Positions 34,795-46,351 of a stretch of 64,000 nt of DNA are shown piece after piece (within the stretch, counting starts at the first letter, position 1; each line of letters opens with the position of its first letter). Source of the stretch: Carya illinoinensis (taxonomy: Eukaryota > Streptophyta > Magnoliopsida > Fagales > Juglandaceae). A program made the position numbers and the translations under genes. The notes beneath the pieces are model-generated. The model ran no database searches and had not been told where the DNA came from. It saw only the letters and a list, made by a program, of their open reading frames with translations. Location: assembly GCF_018687715.1 (NCBI RefSeq), contig NC_056752.1:2852001-2916000 (forward strand), in the 5' to 3' direction.

Positions 34795-35553
34795 TCATGA
34801 CTAGGCGTTTATATCTTAGTGTTTGCAATGGTCTTTGGCGTTCATATCTACTCAATCTGTCTAAAGGGGATAAGCACCCTCACTAAGACTAAATTTTGGA
34901 ACCTTCAAGTTATTGAAATGCCTCGCCATGATAATGGCTGGCATTGAGCTATCCGAAATTCATTACACTCATTTCCCAAAACCTGAAACTTATAGCAGGT
35001 AATTCAGAACTTCTGTCTAAGGATTATGTTGGGAGTTCATTCAAATGGGCTGATTCCATTTTTTTTTTTTTTTTTACATTGTAACCAGGGCCAAGTGTGA
35101 GCATAATCCTGTACAATTCTTTGCCATCTTGTCAATGCAGAGGTCGGGAAGTGGGTGGTTTGAGACCCTATTAAATAGTCATGTTAATGTAAGCTCCAAT
35201 GGGGAGATATTCTCTGTTAAGGATAGGAGGAAAAATATTTCTTCCATTGTACAGAATCTGGATAGAGTGTACAATTTGGATTGGTTAAGTAGTGCTTCTA
35301 GAAATCAATGCACTGCATAAGTGGGCTTCAAGTGGATGCTTAATCAGGTATTAATGTGTTTGAATCTGTGTTGATAATTGCTTCTCTTTTATCAAGTTCT
35401 CTAATAGGACGCAATTAGCAAAATTTTGTGGCGCTTGACTATTGATTCAAATGTTAAACCATGAGAATGAATCGCTTCACCCTTTACCAGTTACAACTCA
35501 TGGGTAAGTGGAAGTATTCTCATTGGTCTGATTGTGAGAATAGCCACTAGGTT
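34795..35553. other. Noncoding region 3' of the second CEP gene
   Basis: No supported gene. It contains a poly-T run near 35060-35077. It ends at the copia target duplication ACTCA (35554-35558). Confidence 0.5.
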
Positions 35554-35558
35554 ACTCA

Positions 35559-35985
35559 TGTTGTGAAAAACGATGACAATGAAGTTAAAAATAAATATGG
35601 AAGACAAAAACAACAATCACACACAACACAAGATTTACGTGATTCGGCAAATTTCCTACGTCCACGAGAGCTGCAAAGGATTTTTATTATTGAAGAATTA
35701 CAATACAATGGTGGGGCGAGTTACTGTACATCCATAGTGTTTCTACAGTATGACCATATGATATAATAATCATATATATAGTCAAACGGTGGAAAAAACC
35801 CTAGCTCCGTGTAAAATGCATGTTCTCTCGAGCGGCGTGTTGAGCGCGCATCGAGCGAACTTCCTTCCTGCATCCGCTCGAGCTCACTGCCAAGTTGACA
35901 TCGAACGTTCAACTCTGCCTGACTTCGCTTAAGCGGCTAATGCCTCCGCTTGAGTGATGTGGATCAGACTCCACAGTACTTAACA
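35559..35985 (-). repeat. 3' LTR of the copia element
   Basis: 427 bp, TGTTG to TAACA. The inner side is followed by a purine-rich tract on the minus strand (AAATGGGAGAAT) acting as PPT. It contains several GCTCGAGCG-type palindromic words. Confidence 0.95.
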
Positions 35986-36075
35986 ATTCTCCCATTTGGA
36001 GACTGGTACACTCTCTGTATCGCAATCTTCCTCAAACATGATATCCTCCACGTCTGCAACTCACTACCCCTGTCT

Positions 36076-39000
36076 TCATGCTAGAAGACCAACTGAAGTT
36101 GTGCAAAACTTCAGTTTCTCAAGTGTAACACCATTTGTCAACATATCAGCAGGGTTCTTGCTTCCATAAATCTTCTCAAGTAACAACTGTCCGTCATCTA
36201 ATAATGATCGTATGAAGTGATACCTGATCTGAATGTGCTTGGTCCTGGAATGAAATGCTGGATTCTTGGCAAGGAATATGGTCTGACTATCACTGTATAG
36301 AGTGCATTTCTGATTCTTTTTACCCAATTCCTCCAAGAAGCCCTGTAGCCATATCATCTCTTTTGTAGCCTCTGACACTGCAATATACTCAGCTTCTGTA
36401 GTAGACAAAGAAACTGTTTTCTATAGATTAGAACCCTGGCCATGACACTGCAGTACCACCAAGTGTATAAACAAAGCCTATGGTACTCTTTCTGCTATCA
36501 ATATCTCCAGCTAAATCAGCATCAACATAGCCCTGCACCACCAAGCTCTCTCCTGAGAAATACAAGCAGATTTCTAAAAAGCCCTTTAGGTACCTCAAAA
36601 TCCATATCACTGCATCCCTATGTTATTTTCCTGGGTTACTCATGTATCTACTCATAACTCTCACTGCATGGGCAATATCTGGTCTTGTGCAAACCATAGC
36701 ATACATAAGTGAACCAATAGCTGAGGCATAAGGAACCTTACTCATGTAATCTTGTTCCTCCTTTGACTCAGGTGACTGATTCTTGCTGAGTCTGAAGTGA
36801 CTACCCAAGGGTATGCCAACTGGTTTGCTTTGTACATATTGAACCTGCTGAGTACCTTTTTCACATACTCAGCCTATGAGAGTCTCAACATACCTCTGAC
36901 TCTATCTCTGACAATTCTCATGCCAAGGATTTGCTTTGTAGTTCCCAAATCCTTCATTGCAAAGTGTTCTGACATCTGCTTCTTCAGATTATTGATCTCA
37001 TCAATACTAGCCCATTTGATGTACCCTGCACTATGCATGGAATTATTAAATTTCTTGTACCACTGTCTAGGAGCTTGCTTCAGGCCATACAAGCTCTTCT
37101 TCAGTCTGCAAACTGAACCTTCCTTTCCCTATACCAAAAACCTATCAGGCTGGTGCATGTAGATGTCTTCTACAAGGTCTCCATGAAGAAAAGCTATCTT
37201 CACATCTAACTGCTCAAGAAATAAAACTTCAATAGCAACTATAGCCAATACCATCTTGATGGTTGTGATCTTCACCACAGGAGAAAAGATCTCAGAGTAA
37301 TCAATACCCTACTTCTGCTGAAAGCCTTTTACAACAAGTCTGGCCTTGTACCTCTTACTGCCATCATACTCAGTTTTCACCCGCTACACCCACTTGTTGT
37401 GTAATGCCTTCTTCCCTTATGGAAGTTCTGTCAACTCCCATGTTTGATTCCCTAACAAGGAATCCATCTCATCTTTCATGGCCAGCTTCCACTTACTAGA
37501 ATTTTTATCTTGCAAGGTTTCTTCATAACTTTGCAGTTCTCCACCATCTGTCAACAGAATGTAATTCAAAGTAGGTGAGAAACACTGTGGAGGACGTATA
37601 GTCCTAACTGACCTGCGAACTGCAGCTGTAGGAGTGGACGGCTCTGAAACTGACTGTGAAATAATAGGAATGGGTGCACTGGACCCACTCTCCCCATCAC
37701 TTATATCTCTACACTGCACTGTGACCTCTGGTAGGTCATCCAATCTTACAAATTCAAACTCCTGAGGAGCTACTTCAGAAGCTGTACTGGACTTGTCCTT
37801 GTACACAATTTTCTCATTGAAAATTACATTCCTGCTTCTTATGATCTTCCGACCCTGATCATCCCAGAAACGATAGTCAAATGCCTCGTCTCCATAGCCA
37901 ATGAAATAACATTTCCTTGACTTAGCCTTAAGTTTACTATGAGTATCAGAATCAATAAGTACATAAGAAAGACAACCAAAAGTTTTAAGGTGAGAAAGTT
38001 TGACCTCTTTCCCGCTCCAAACCTTCTTAGGCAATCCACAATCCAACGGAACTAATGGCCCTCTATTTATTAAGTAAACGACAGTGCTGACTGCATTTGC
38101 CCAGAAAGTGGGTGGTAGTCCAACGTGCAACCTTATGCTTCTAGCACGCTCATTAATAGTTCTGTCCATACGCTCAGCAACTCCATTTTACTGTGGTGTC
38201 CCAAGAATGGTCTTCTCCATTCTGATACCCAGAGCTCCACAGTACTCCTTGAACCCTCCATCAATATACTCACTACCATTATCAGACCTCAAACACTTCA
38301 GTTTCAAGCATGTCTTTGTCTCAACCATGGCCTTCCAAGTTTTGAACACATTAAATACATCAAATTTATGCTTTAAAAATAAACTCATACCTTCCTACTA
38401 TGGTCATCAATGAACGTGACATAGTAACGAGAACCTCCAAGAGATGCCACTAGGGACAGACCCCACACATCAGTGTGTACTAGATCCAGTTTTCCTGTCT
38501 TAGGCGTTCTGCCACTTTTCAAGAAGCTGTCCTTCTTTTGTTTTCCCATAACACAACTCTCACACATACTGAGATCAACTAACTTCAGTTCTAGTAGCTT
38601 ACCTCTAAACAAAAGTTCTTTCTTACCTTTCTGACTCATATGGCCAAGCCTACAATGCCACAAATATGCTGTGCTCTCTGCAACGGTAGTAGCAATAGTG
38701 TTAATTAAACCAGTAGTCATATATAGTGTACCAGTTTTCTTACCCCGAGCTAGTACCAATACCCCTTTCGTGACCTTCTAGGTGCTATCTGAGAACACTA
38801 CTGAATGACCACATTCATCAAGCATCCCAACAGAAATGAGGTTATTCTTTAACTCAGGCATGTGCCTGACCTTTTGCAAGGTCCATTTGTTCTTACCAGG
38901 GAGTGCAATATCAATGTATCCCATCCCCACTACGTTTAAAGTCTCTCCATCAGCCAAATACACCTTCCCAAAATCACCTGCAACATAGTTCTGCATTAGC

Positions 39001-39893
39001 TCCCAATGGGAAGATGTATGGAAGGAAGCCCTTGAATTCAGTATCCAGTCATCAACTGGATTATGAACTACAAGCAATAGTGCATCTTGTACTTCTTCAG
39101 TTACCACATTAGCACTATCATTCTCGGACTTCTTAGGATTTTTGCAGTTCTTCTTTATGTGGCCAGCTTTGCCACAATTCCAGCAAGTTGCCTGCTGACC
39201 AAGCCTCGACTTGGTCTTATCCCTGTGCTTTGATTTTGATCTTCCTCTGTTTGAGTTCCTGTCTTGTGATCTCCCTCGAGAATCAACATTCAGTGCTGAA
39301 CTCGAACCCAAGGTCTCGTCTGAATCTTTCATGCACACCTCCTCAGCCAAAATCAAATCACGAATATCAGCATATTTCAACTTAAATTTACCAGCAAAAT
39401 TATTGACAGCCATTCTCATGGCTTCCCAACTATTTGGCAGTGAAGCCAAGAGTATCAGTGCGTGTATCTCATCATCAAATTCAATTTCAACTGACGACAA
39501 TTGATTTGTGATAGTATTAAAATCATTTAGATGTTGTGCAATAGACGTACCATCTGCCATCTTCAAATTGAATAACTTTTTCATCAAATGTACCTTGTTA
39601 TTCGCTGACGGCTCTTCATACATACCTGACAAAGCCGCCATGAGATCCGCAGTCGTCTTCTCCTTAATGACGTTGTGGGTAATGAATCTCGACAAGGTTA
39701 ATCAAATAACCCCCAGAACCTATCGATCCAACAGGTTCCAATCAGCCTCATCCATCTTTTCCGGTCGCTTTCCCAATAGTGGAAGATGGAGTTTCTTCCC
39801 ATAGATGCAGTCCTCTATCTGCATCCTCTAGTAACCAAAATCCGTGCTATCAAACTTTTCGATCCCCGATACCTTCACTTCATCTCCAGCCAT
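36076..39893 (-). pseudogene. Copia gag-pol, RT catalytic block deleted
   Basis: Starts at the ATG at 39893 (MAGDEVKVSGIEKF). Gag carries a CCHC knuckle (CWNCGKAGHIKKNC, near 39160). The protease site reads WILNSRAS, with both the catalytic Asp and the following Gly position altered. The integrase (WHCRLGHMSQKG, DDHSRKV, RSDNGSEYI) has a frame change at about 38390. The RT runs from about 37490, but the junction AGYIKWASIDEINN near 37015 lacks the roughly 35-40 residues that include the YVDD box in relatives. RNase H parts lie at 36610-36428 and 36408-36076 (STTEAEYIAVSEA, ADMLTNGV). Stops are frequent (for example near 39830, 39697, 38778, 38385, 38188, 37417, 36874, 36623), with further frame changes at 36810-36870 and 36408-36430. 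Confidence 0.9.
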
Positions 39894-39916
39894 CTTTTTC
39901 TCTCAAACCCGAACCT

Positions 39917-39929
39917 GGATCTGATACCA
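39917..39929 (-). other. Primer binding site of the copia element
   Basis: Plus text GGATCTGATACCA is the complement of TGGTATCAGATCC, an initiator-Met-type primer site, two bases from the LTR start at 39932. Confidence 0.85.
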
Positions 39930-39931
39930 AT

Positions 39932-40358
39932 TGTTGTGAAAAACGATAACAATAAAGTGAAAAATAAATATGGAAGAGAAAAACAACAATCACATACGAC
40001 ACAAGATTAACGTGGTTCGGCAAATTACCTACGTCTACGGGAGCTGCAAAGGATTTTTATTATTGAGGAGTCACAATACAATGGTGGAGTGAGTTACTGT
40101 ACATCCACAGTGTTTCTACAGTACGACCATATGATATAATAATCATATATATAGTCAAATGGCAGAAAAAACCCTATATCCATGTAAAATGCATGTTCGC
40201 TCGAGCGGTGTGTCGAGCACGCATCAAGCAAACTTCCTTCCCACATCTGTTCGATCTCATTGTCGAGCTGATATTGAGCGTTCAACTCTGCCTGATTTCG
40301 CTCAAGCGGCCAATGCCTCCGCTCAAGCAATATGGACCAGACTCCACAGTACTTAACA
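39932..40358 (-). repeat. 5' LTR of the copia element
   Basis: 427 bp, the same length as the 3' LTR, differing by scattered substitutions that are mostly transitions. Confidence 0.95.
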
Positions 40359-40363
40359 ACTCA

Positions 40364-41093
40364 TGTCAAATTAATTTGTCAATTTATTAAGCATTTCAAT
40401 TTCAGTGGATGATGTCTTCTCTACTTTTAATGAACTGTTATCAACAATTTCTCTCCAATGAGTGATATGTTGCTTTTATTTCTATTTATACACTTGACCA
40501 TTAGGTAATAGTACAGATATTCCACTTCTCCCCAAGAGTTTCCCTGCCAAACTCATTTCTTAGCTTAATACTTCGGCTTAACTATGTATGTGCCATAAAG
40601 ATTGCAATCATGTAACTGTCTGATTAGGTCTATCTTTGGGATATATGGTAATAGTCCAATATAGCATTATCTGTAGCAACTTCCCTCCACTAAACTGCTC
40701 CGTTTAGCACCTGGTTTATAGCCTAGGGGCATTGTTAGCAACAGATTTTTCAAGTCTCTGACGACTTATATGGGTTTCAATTGGTTGCAGCAAGTTCAGA
40801 TTTTTGCATATAAGAATACAAAGGTTGTAAATACTGTTGATGTAGGCAATATTATTGGTTAAACCACGTAAAATACTCATGTTCATCTTGCTTGTTGACT
40901 TGATTTGCTTTGTTCTTTACTTTGTAGCACTTCAGACTATTGTAGGCCATATCAATTTGGAAACCTACAACTTTTTAGTAATTCTTGACTAAAGAGGAGT
41001 TTATGATAGTAATGCATCAAATTTTAGTTCTATTCTTGCAAAGACGAAGAGTAGTGTAATTGCTGCCTAGAAGAAGAAGACTTTTATGATTCC
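40364..41093. other. Intergenic region between the copia element and the LTR remnant
   Basis: No gene or repeat boundary that I can support. Ordinary AT-rich sequence. Confidence 0.45.
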
Positions 41094-42090
41094 TGTAAAT
41101 CCAACTCCACTTCTAGTGCCGGGAAAGAAAATTACTAAATATAACTAAGCAAGTATCGAACCTTCCTAAAATAAGCTTCATTTACATATTTTGAGTATCA
41201 CTTTATACTAGGTATTTTGGTCATTTCACTTACTAAAATAATACGAAATGGCTAAAATACCTCGCGTTTTTCACTATAGGGATATTATCCATTTCAAGTG
41301 AAATAAATGCTAAAAAAACTTATTCGGCAGGTCTATTTCCCTTCCCTCCCACTCTAAGCTGGAGAACAATTCTCGAAGATCTAAATCCATAGGTTCGAAA
41401 AGTTAGCTCTTATAACATGATAAGTACCTCAACAAATTTCATTCTAACATACTTTTCATATCCCAAAACAAATATATATATAAAAAAAAACTCAAAAACC
41501 AAACATAAAATACCTCCAAAAATAAATAACTGTACATATCAGTTCATCGACTCCTCAAAACCATAACCCAAATACGATAAATCAACTACTCCTCATGTCT
41601 CTATTAAAATAAAGAACTGAAATAATACATGAGTCTTCATAATCATCTGAACATCCTAAAATCAAAATTACTTAATAGATAAATCTTCCAATAGCACTCA
41701 TACTCCAAGGTATTCAACCACTACCCTAAACTATTCCTGCCACATACTTTATTACTCCTCAGCTGCATCATCAAAATCATCTGAAAAAAATGTTATAGAG
41801 ATAAAGGGGTGAGTTATCAAAAACTCAGTAAGCAAAGAAACTATACTAGTATGTAAACATGAGTATTTACAAAATTTGGAATGCAAAACAAAACTTTTAC
41901 TTTCAATATGCAGATTTAGAGACAATTTGCTTTCAGAATGTAGAAACAAATACTTTACAAAATTAACAGTGAAGTTTTCAATAAAACTTTCATTTTAAAA
42001 ACAAATAGAAACCCGTTGACATTTTGTCAACTGAAATATTATCTTTATATTGCATTGGAGCATCATATCGGGACAGATACCATGATTAAC

Positions 42091-42332
42091 CCCCATGGTA
42101 GGGTTAAAACCACCATTATACCCGTGGTTGGGCCGTATTCCATATTTCACCCCAGTGGTAGAGTTATAAACCACCATTATACCCGTGGTAAGGCCGTATT
42201 CTGTGTTTCACCCCCGTGGTAGGGTTATAAACCACCATTATACCCGTTGTGAGGCCATATTCCATGTTTCACCCCCGTGGTAGGGTTGTGCCACATTATA
42301 CCCGTGGTGAGGCCGTATGCCACTATTATACC
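42091..42332. repeat. 60-61 bp tandem repeat, about four copies
   Basis: GGTAGGGTT-type starts fall at 42097, 42157, 42218 and 42279, each followed by CCACCATTATACCCGTGG and GGCCGTATTCC. The array is broken by the hAT element, after which one partial unit continues (ATTATATCCATAGTGGGGCG at 45000). Confidence 0.92.
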
Positions 42333-44999
42333 TAGGATTGTTTATACGGGCCGGATTTTATCTGGCCCGAAATTTGATTTTTACGGGATTCCAATTCCAG
42401 GTTTCGGCTAGGATTAAATCTGGGCCAGAACCCGGATTGCAAAATCCGGTCCGAATCCGGGTTTAAAAACCGAGTACCGGATTCAAAAATCCGGTACCCG
42501 GTTTTCATTTAATTTTTTTCTTTTTCGGCAACTCTAAACCTGTACCCGTGTTCACTTCACACATTCTCTCTCTGTAAAAACCCTAACTGCTGCCGCTTTC
42601 TTCTTTAGTTTTAGTTCTCTCTCTTGTGTAAACACTTTCTTCTTTCGTTTTAACGCTGCCCTTGAATCTTCTCCTTCGTCAGAGGCAAACCTGAGGTGCG
42701 ACTCGATCCCGTAGTAGATTGCCTCATCAGCAAGCTCTTGCATGGAGAATCTACGAGATGTGGACGGTAGACAATTTGATTTGAGAAGGGAGAGGAGGAC
42801 TGAGAAGATCTGGGGCCGATCTGAAAACCAGGTAAGCGTCTCTCTTTCTCTCTCCTTTTGAACATTTATAAACATGGTTTTCCTAGTAGTTTTCCTAGAT
42901 CTGCCATTTTTTATTTAACATGGGTTATTTTTCTCTGTTTTGCTATTTTTTTCTTTAAGCGTCGGAGACCTGCTCTTTGTTTCACCCAAAATGGTAACTC
43001 TCTCACTTAAATAACTCTCTCTCGCAATCTCGATCTGGTAGCAATGCCTTTGAACAAATTTATACAGGTATGTATATTCTATTATTTTGAAAGATCTATG
43101 TATTTTTTGTTACTTTGTTAAACATGGGTATAATGTATATGCTGTTATTTGAGCAAAACCCAGATGATAGAAATTGGTAATCTCTTCTAGGTATTTGGTA
43201 TTTAGTGTTTGTGAATCACTGTCTGGTGTGGGTTTTCTTATACAGTCGTTTTGAACATTTGCTGGAACATTTCCTATTATGGAAAAATGACGTTTTTAGT
43301 TCCCTTTTGTGTGAATATGTGCAGAGCCTGTGTGGTCATACAAGTCCTGTTGAATCTGTAGCTTTTGATTTGGCAGAAGTTTTGGTGCTTGCAGGAGCTT
43401 CTAATGGCATGATAAAGCTCTAGGATTTGGAGGAAGTGAAGAGTAAATCATTTCCCGGACCAGTTTCTTATTTTTATTAAAATTGGATTTCTTGGATTGA
43501 ATGAATCATTACATTGCTCTCTTTATTCCAAATAACAACAAATTGTACAAGCCTTATATAGATCATATCACATACTTATGAAAAAATATAGATCATTATC
43601 ACATACATGGCGGGCTTAACTTGGTATAGTTATCTTGAAGTGCTATTTTGAGTTCCCTTTCATTTCTTTCTGGGTTGGAAATTCTAGTCTGTTTGTTATT
43701 GTTATTGAAGTGTAGTGGTTCGAACTCTTACTGGACACAGATCCAACTACGCTGGTTTTGAATTTCATCCGTTTGGCAAGTTCTTTGCCTCTAGTTCCAG
43801 CGATACTAACCTAAAGATCTGGGATATTAGAAAGAAAGGATGCATCCACACATGTAGGGGTCATACTCAAGGCATTAGTGCAATAAAATTCACACATGAT
43901 GGTCAATGGGTGGTTTCAAGTGGATTGGATAATGTTGTAAAGGTATAATGGATCACACTTCTAGAGTGCAGCTTGTAGTATGATTTTTGTTTTTTCTTTC
44001 ATGTCTAAAAAGAAACTTCCTCTTACTACCAAACAGGTTTGGGACCTAACGGATGGAAAGCTATTACATGATTTTAAGTTCCATGAAGGACATATTCAAT
44101 CCATAGATTTCCATCCCCTCTAGTTTCTCTTGGCCACTGGTGAGCATCTGACCCAAAGCTTGAATTTAAGACTTACATTGACTGTATTAGAGGAAAAATG
44201 GCTCTACATGGTTGAGGAACTTCTGAAATAGAGGAAAAATTGCTTTTGACCACTCTGAAGAGGGCTTAGGAGTTGTTAACTTGTTATGGATGCACTTTGC
44301 CTCCCTTTTATGATACTAATATTCTTTTACTTTCTTTTTTGCTTCCAGATATATGTAATGGTGGAGCCTGAGAGGTGGAGAACAATGAGATGCACATTCA
44401 TTTATCTTAATCTGTGATATGGGTTGATATCATTCTGCTTGATTTCAGATTTACTAATTTTGTAATTCATATATTGTAATTTAGTATTTCGTAATGTAAT
44501 GAATAAAAAACAAATAATATAATATGTAGTGGATTGTATTATGATGCATATGCATACTTGCATAGATGAATATTGGAAATATTTTTTGGTTTTACATGCA
44601 TTTTTATTTTAAGGCAAATAAGTGAAACTTTGATACAGGAGTAGATGATTTGTTTCAACCCTCTACTCCTGTATATCTTCCTTTAAAAAAAAAAAATTAG
44701 AGCTACTGAAAATTAAAATTTCACTACTCCTGTTTCACACTTTGTAAGTGTTTCAACAGAAAAAAAAAATCAGAGCTACTGAAAGTATAGGATATACATT
44801 TAGGCTTTTATTAAAAAAAAAAAAAAACCGGGTTCAATCCAGAACCCGGAATCTGGATTTTCAAAACCTGGATTCATTTGGGTTTCGGCCCGTGTATGAC
44901 CCGGATAGATTCTGCACGGGTTACGGCCCGAATTTGAAATCCGGATTCCGGTTTGGGTATACTCGGGTTTCTGGGTCAGAACCCGGATGAATAGGCCTA
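42333..44999. mobile_element. Nonautonomous hAT transposon carrying katanin p80 gene fragments
   Basis: Bounded by an 8 bp target duplication, ATTATACC (42325-42332) and ATTATATC (45000-45007), 7 of 8 matching. The ends are TAGGATTGTTTATACGGG and, in complement, TAGGCCTATTCATCCGGG: 13 of 20 positions match and both have the TAGG start usual for plant hAT elements. Subterminal regions (42340-42505 and 44825-44990) are filled with CCGGAT/ATCCGG and CCCGGGTT words. The 2.67 kb interior has no hAT transposase. Instead it contains a CT-rich leader-like region (42540-42835) ending in a good splice donor, and three exons of a katanin p80-like gene with introns. Confidence 0.82.
43325..44139 (+). pseudogene. 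Captured katanin p80 (WD40) gene fragment, three exons
   Basis: Three exons match the WD40 region of plant katanin p80 B1, the regulatory subunit of the microtubule-severing ATPase: 43325-43442 (SLCGHTSPVESVAFD to the DLEE region), 43716-43942 (VRTLTGHRSN through SSGLDNVVK) and 44037-44139 (VWDLTDGKLLHDFKF to FLLATG). Each is bounded by AG and GT splice signals, and the codon split between the first two restores a K-M-V-R junction, so introns were carried along. Stops lie at 43421 (where WD repeats have Trp) and 44121. The fragment covers only about three WD repeats; the C-terminal con80 domain is absent. It is not a functional p80 gene. Confidence 0.85.
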
Positions 45000-46351
45000 A
45001 TTATATCCATAGTGGGGCGTTAACAGAAGCAAAACAGACATTTCATTAGAAACAGATCATATTCAGATGCAAAATCAGAAACTCATGCCAAATTTTTTCA
45101 GAGGACACATCGTATCATAACAGAGTACTAAGTAGCTTTAGATCATTTCATATATTCAATAGAGTAAAAATTAAAATATCTTCATTTTAATCCCAACAAA
45201 ACTTTAAGAATCTCATTTTCACTCTTTTTACAAAGTTAAGAAACAATATGTGAAATAAGCTCATGTCTACACCATTCATGATATAAAACACTTTCTCTTA
45301 TTAGATTTCATGCGTATGCATAACAAACATCTAAGGTCGTTTTCAGATTTCTTTTCAAAATCAAACACACATATTTTCAATGTCAACCTCATTTCATTTC
45401 TTTTTGTACAAAGCTAGCATAGAAACCCCGCTTATTTGACTTCCGTGTATTATCTACGCCTTGAGTTGGAACTCTAGCAATAACACCACCTAAACAAAAC
45501 ATATACCTAACATTTAATAAACCAATCCAATAAGCTACTATTTATTGAGTAATAATCCGAAACAACCCATTTTTAACTCAATATCTCTCATAAAATTAGA
45601 CCCGAACAGTCCCCTCCTCAAACCATCAGCATTTAAACCCCAACACAGCCACTAAAATTTTTCTCCCAACAACCAAATTCAACCCATACAACTACTTCTT
45701 ACCAACACCAAACCAACAATAAAATATCTCCAAAGCCAACCATGGCAAATTCAGCATCTGAAACCTAACTCAAACAACTGCGTCAACTCCAACCTTTAAT
45801 ATAAAACTTAAGCACAACCACCATATATTTTTAATCATCCAACACTTCAATCTCGTGCATCTATGCCACTCATAACACATCCAACACAACCAGCTTAAAC
45901 ACACATCACATGCACAGTCAGTAAACCACTCCAAGCAACCCCCAATCAAACCCATTCGCCGCACATCAACCCAAAACGCTACACTTTAACAAAAATAATT
46001 AAAATAACTAAACTCATAAAAAAAAATCCCATAAGATTCCCCTTTTACTAAGCGATGAACAAAAGAGAGGAAGAGAGTAACATGCACTTACCCAAAAAGT
46101 CACAAACAGCTTCGCACAACCTCGATTTCAAGCAACCCACAGAATTCTAAGCCCAAAACTCACTGAAATCAAGTGAAAAAGATAGTGATCTACACGAACA
46201 GGGGTCGAGTGGTCTGAGTGTGTGCACAGTGAACTAAAACAGAGAGGGTGTGTGCATAAAAAAAATAGAGAGCAAAAGAAAATAAAATAAAAATTCTTAC
46301 CAATGTTAGGAGTTTTGAAAAGGAAACTTGATGGCAACCCAAAATCTCGAC

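Larger units (their letters stand above)
35559..40358 (-). mobile_element. Ty1/copia (Tork-like) retrotransposon, complete but decayed
   Basis: 4800 bp between perfect 5 bp target duplications ACTCA (35554-35558 and 40359-40363). Two 427 bp LTRs, an initiator-Met-like PBS at 39917-39929, and gag-protease-integrase-RT-RNase H order on the minus strand (copia order). The integrase and RT text resembles the Tork/Tnt1 group. Multiple stops, frameshifts and a deletion across the RT catalytic block make it non-autonomous. Confidence 0.93.
41094..46351 (-). mobile_element. LTR-like remnant of a Ty3/gypsy chromovirus, interrupted by a hAT element
   Basis: Without the hAT insertion this is about 2.6 kb of noncoding sequence with features of plant chromovirus LTRs: a TGTAAATCC start with GTGCCGGGAAAG nearby, a GGGGTGAGTTATCAAAAACTCAGTAAG segment (split here only in description), a 60 bp CCCGTGGT tandem array and a C-rich second half. 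No gag-pol, PBS or PPT is found on either side, so it is a solo or truncated LTR. The left boundary is an estimate. The right boundary is where the CACTA terminus begins, and no LTR continuation is seen beyond 63239. Confidence 0.5.

Noticed and set aside
42552..42875. Minus-strand frame of 107 codons in the hAT element
   Set aside because: Antisense to a leader-like region with a splice donor on the plus strand. It has no domain and its ends follow simple-sequence tracts.
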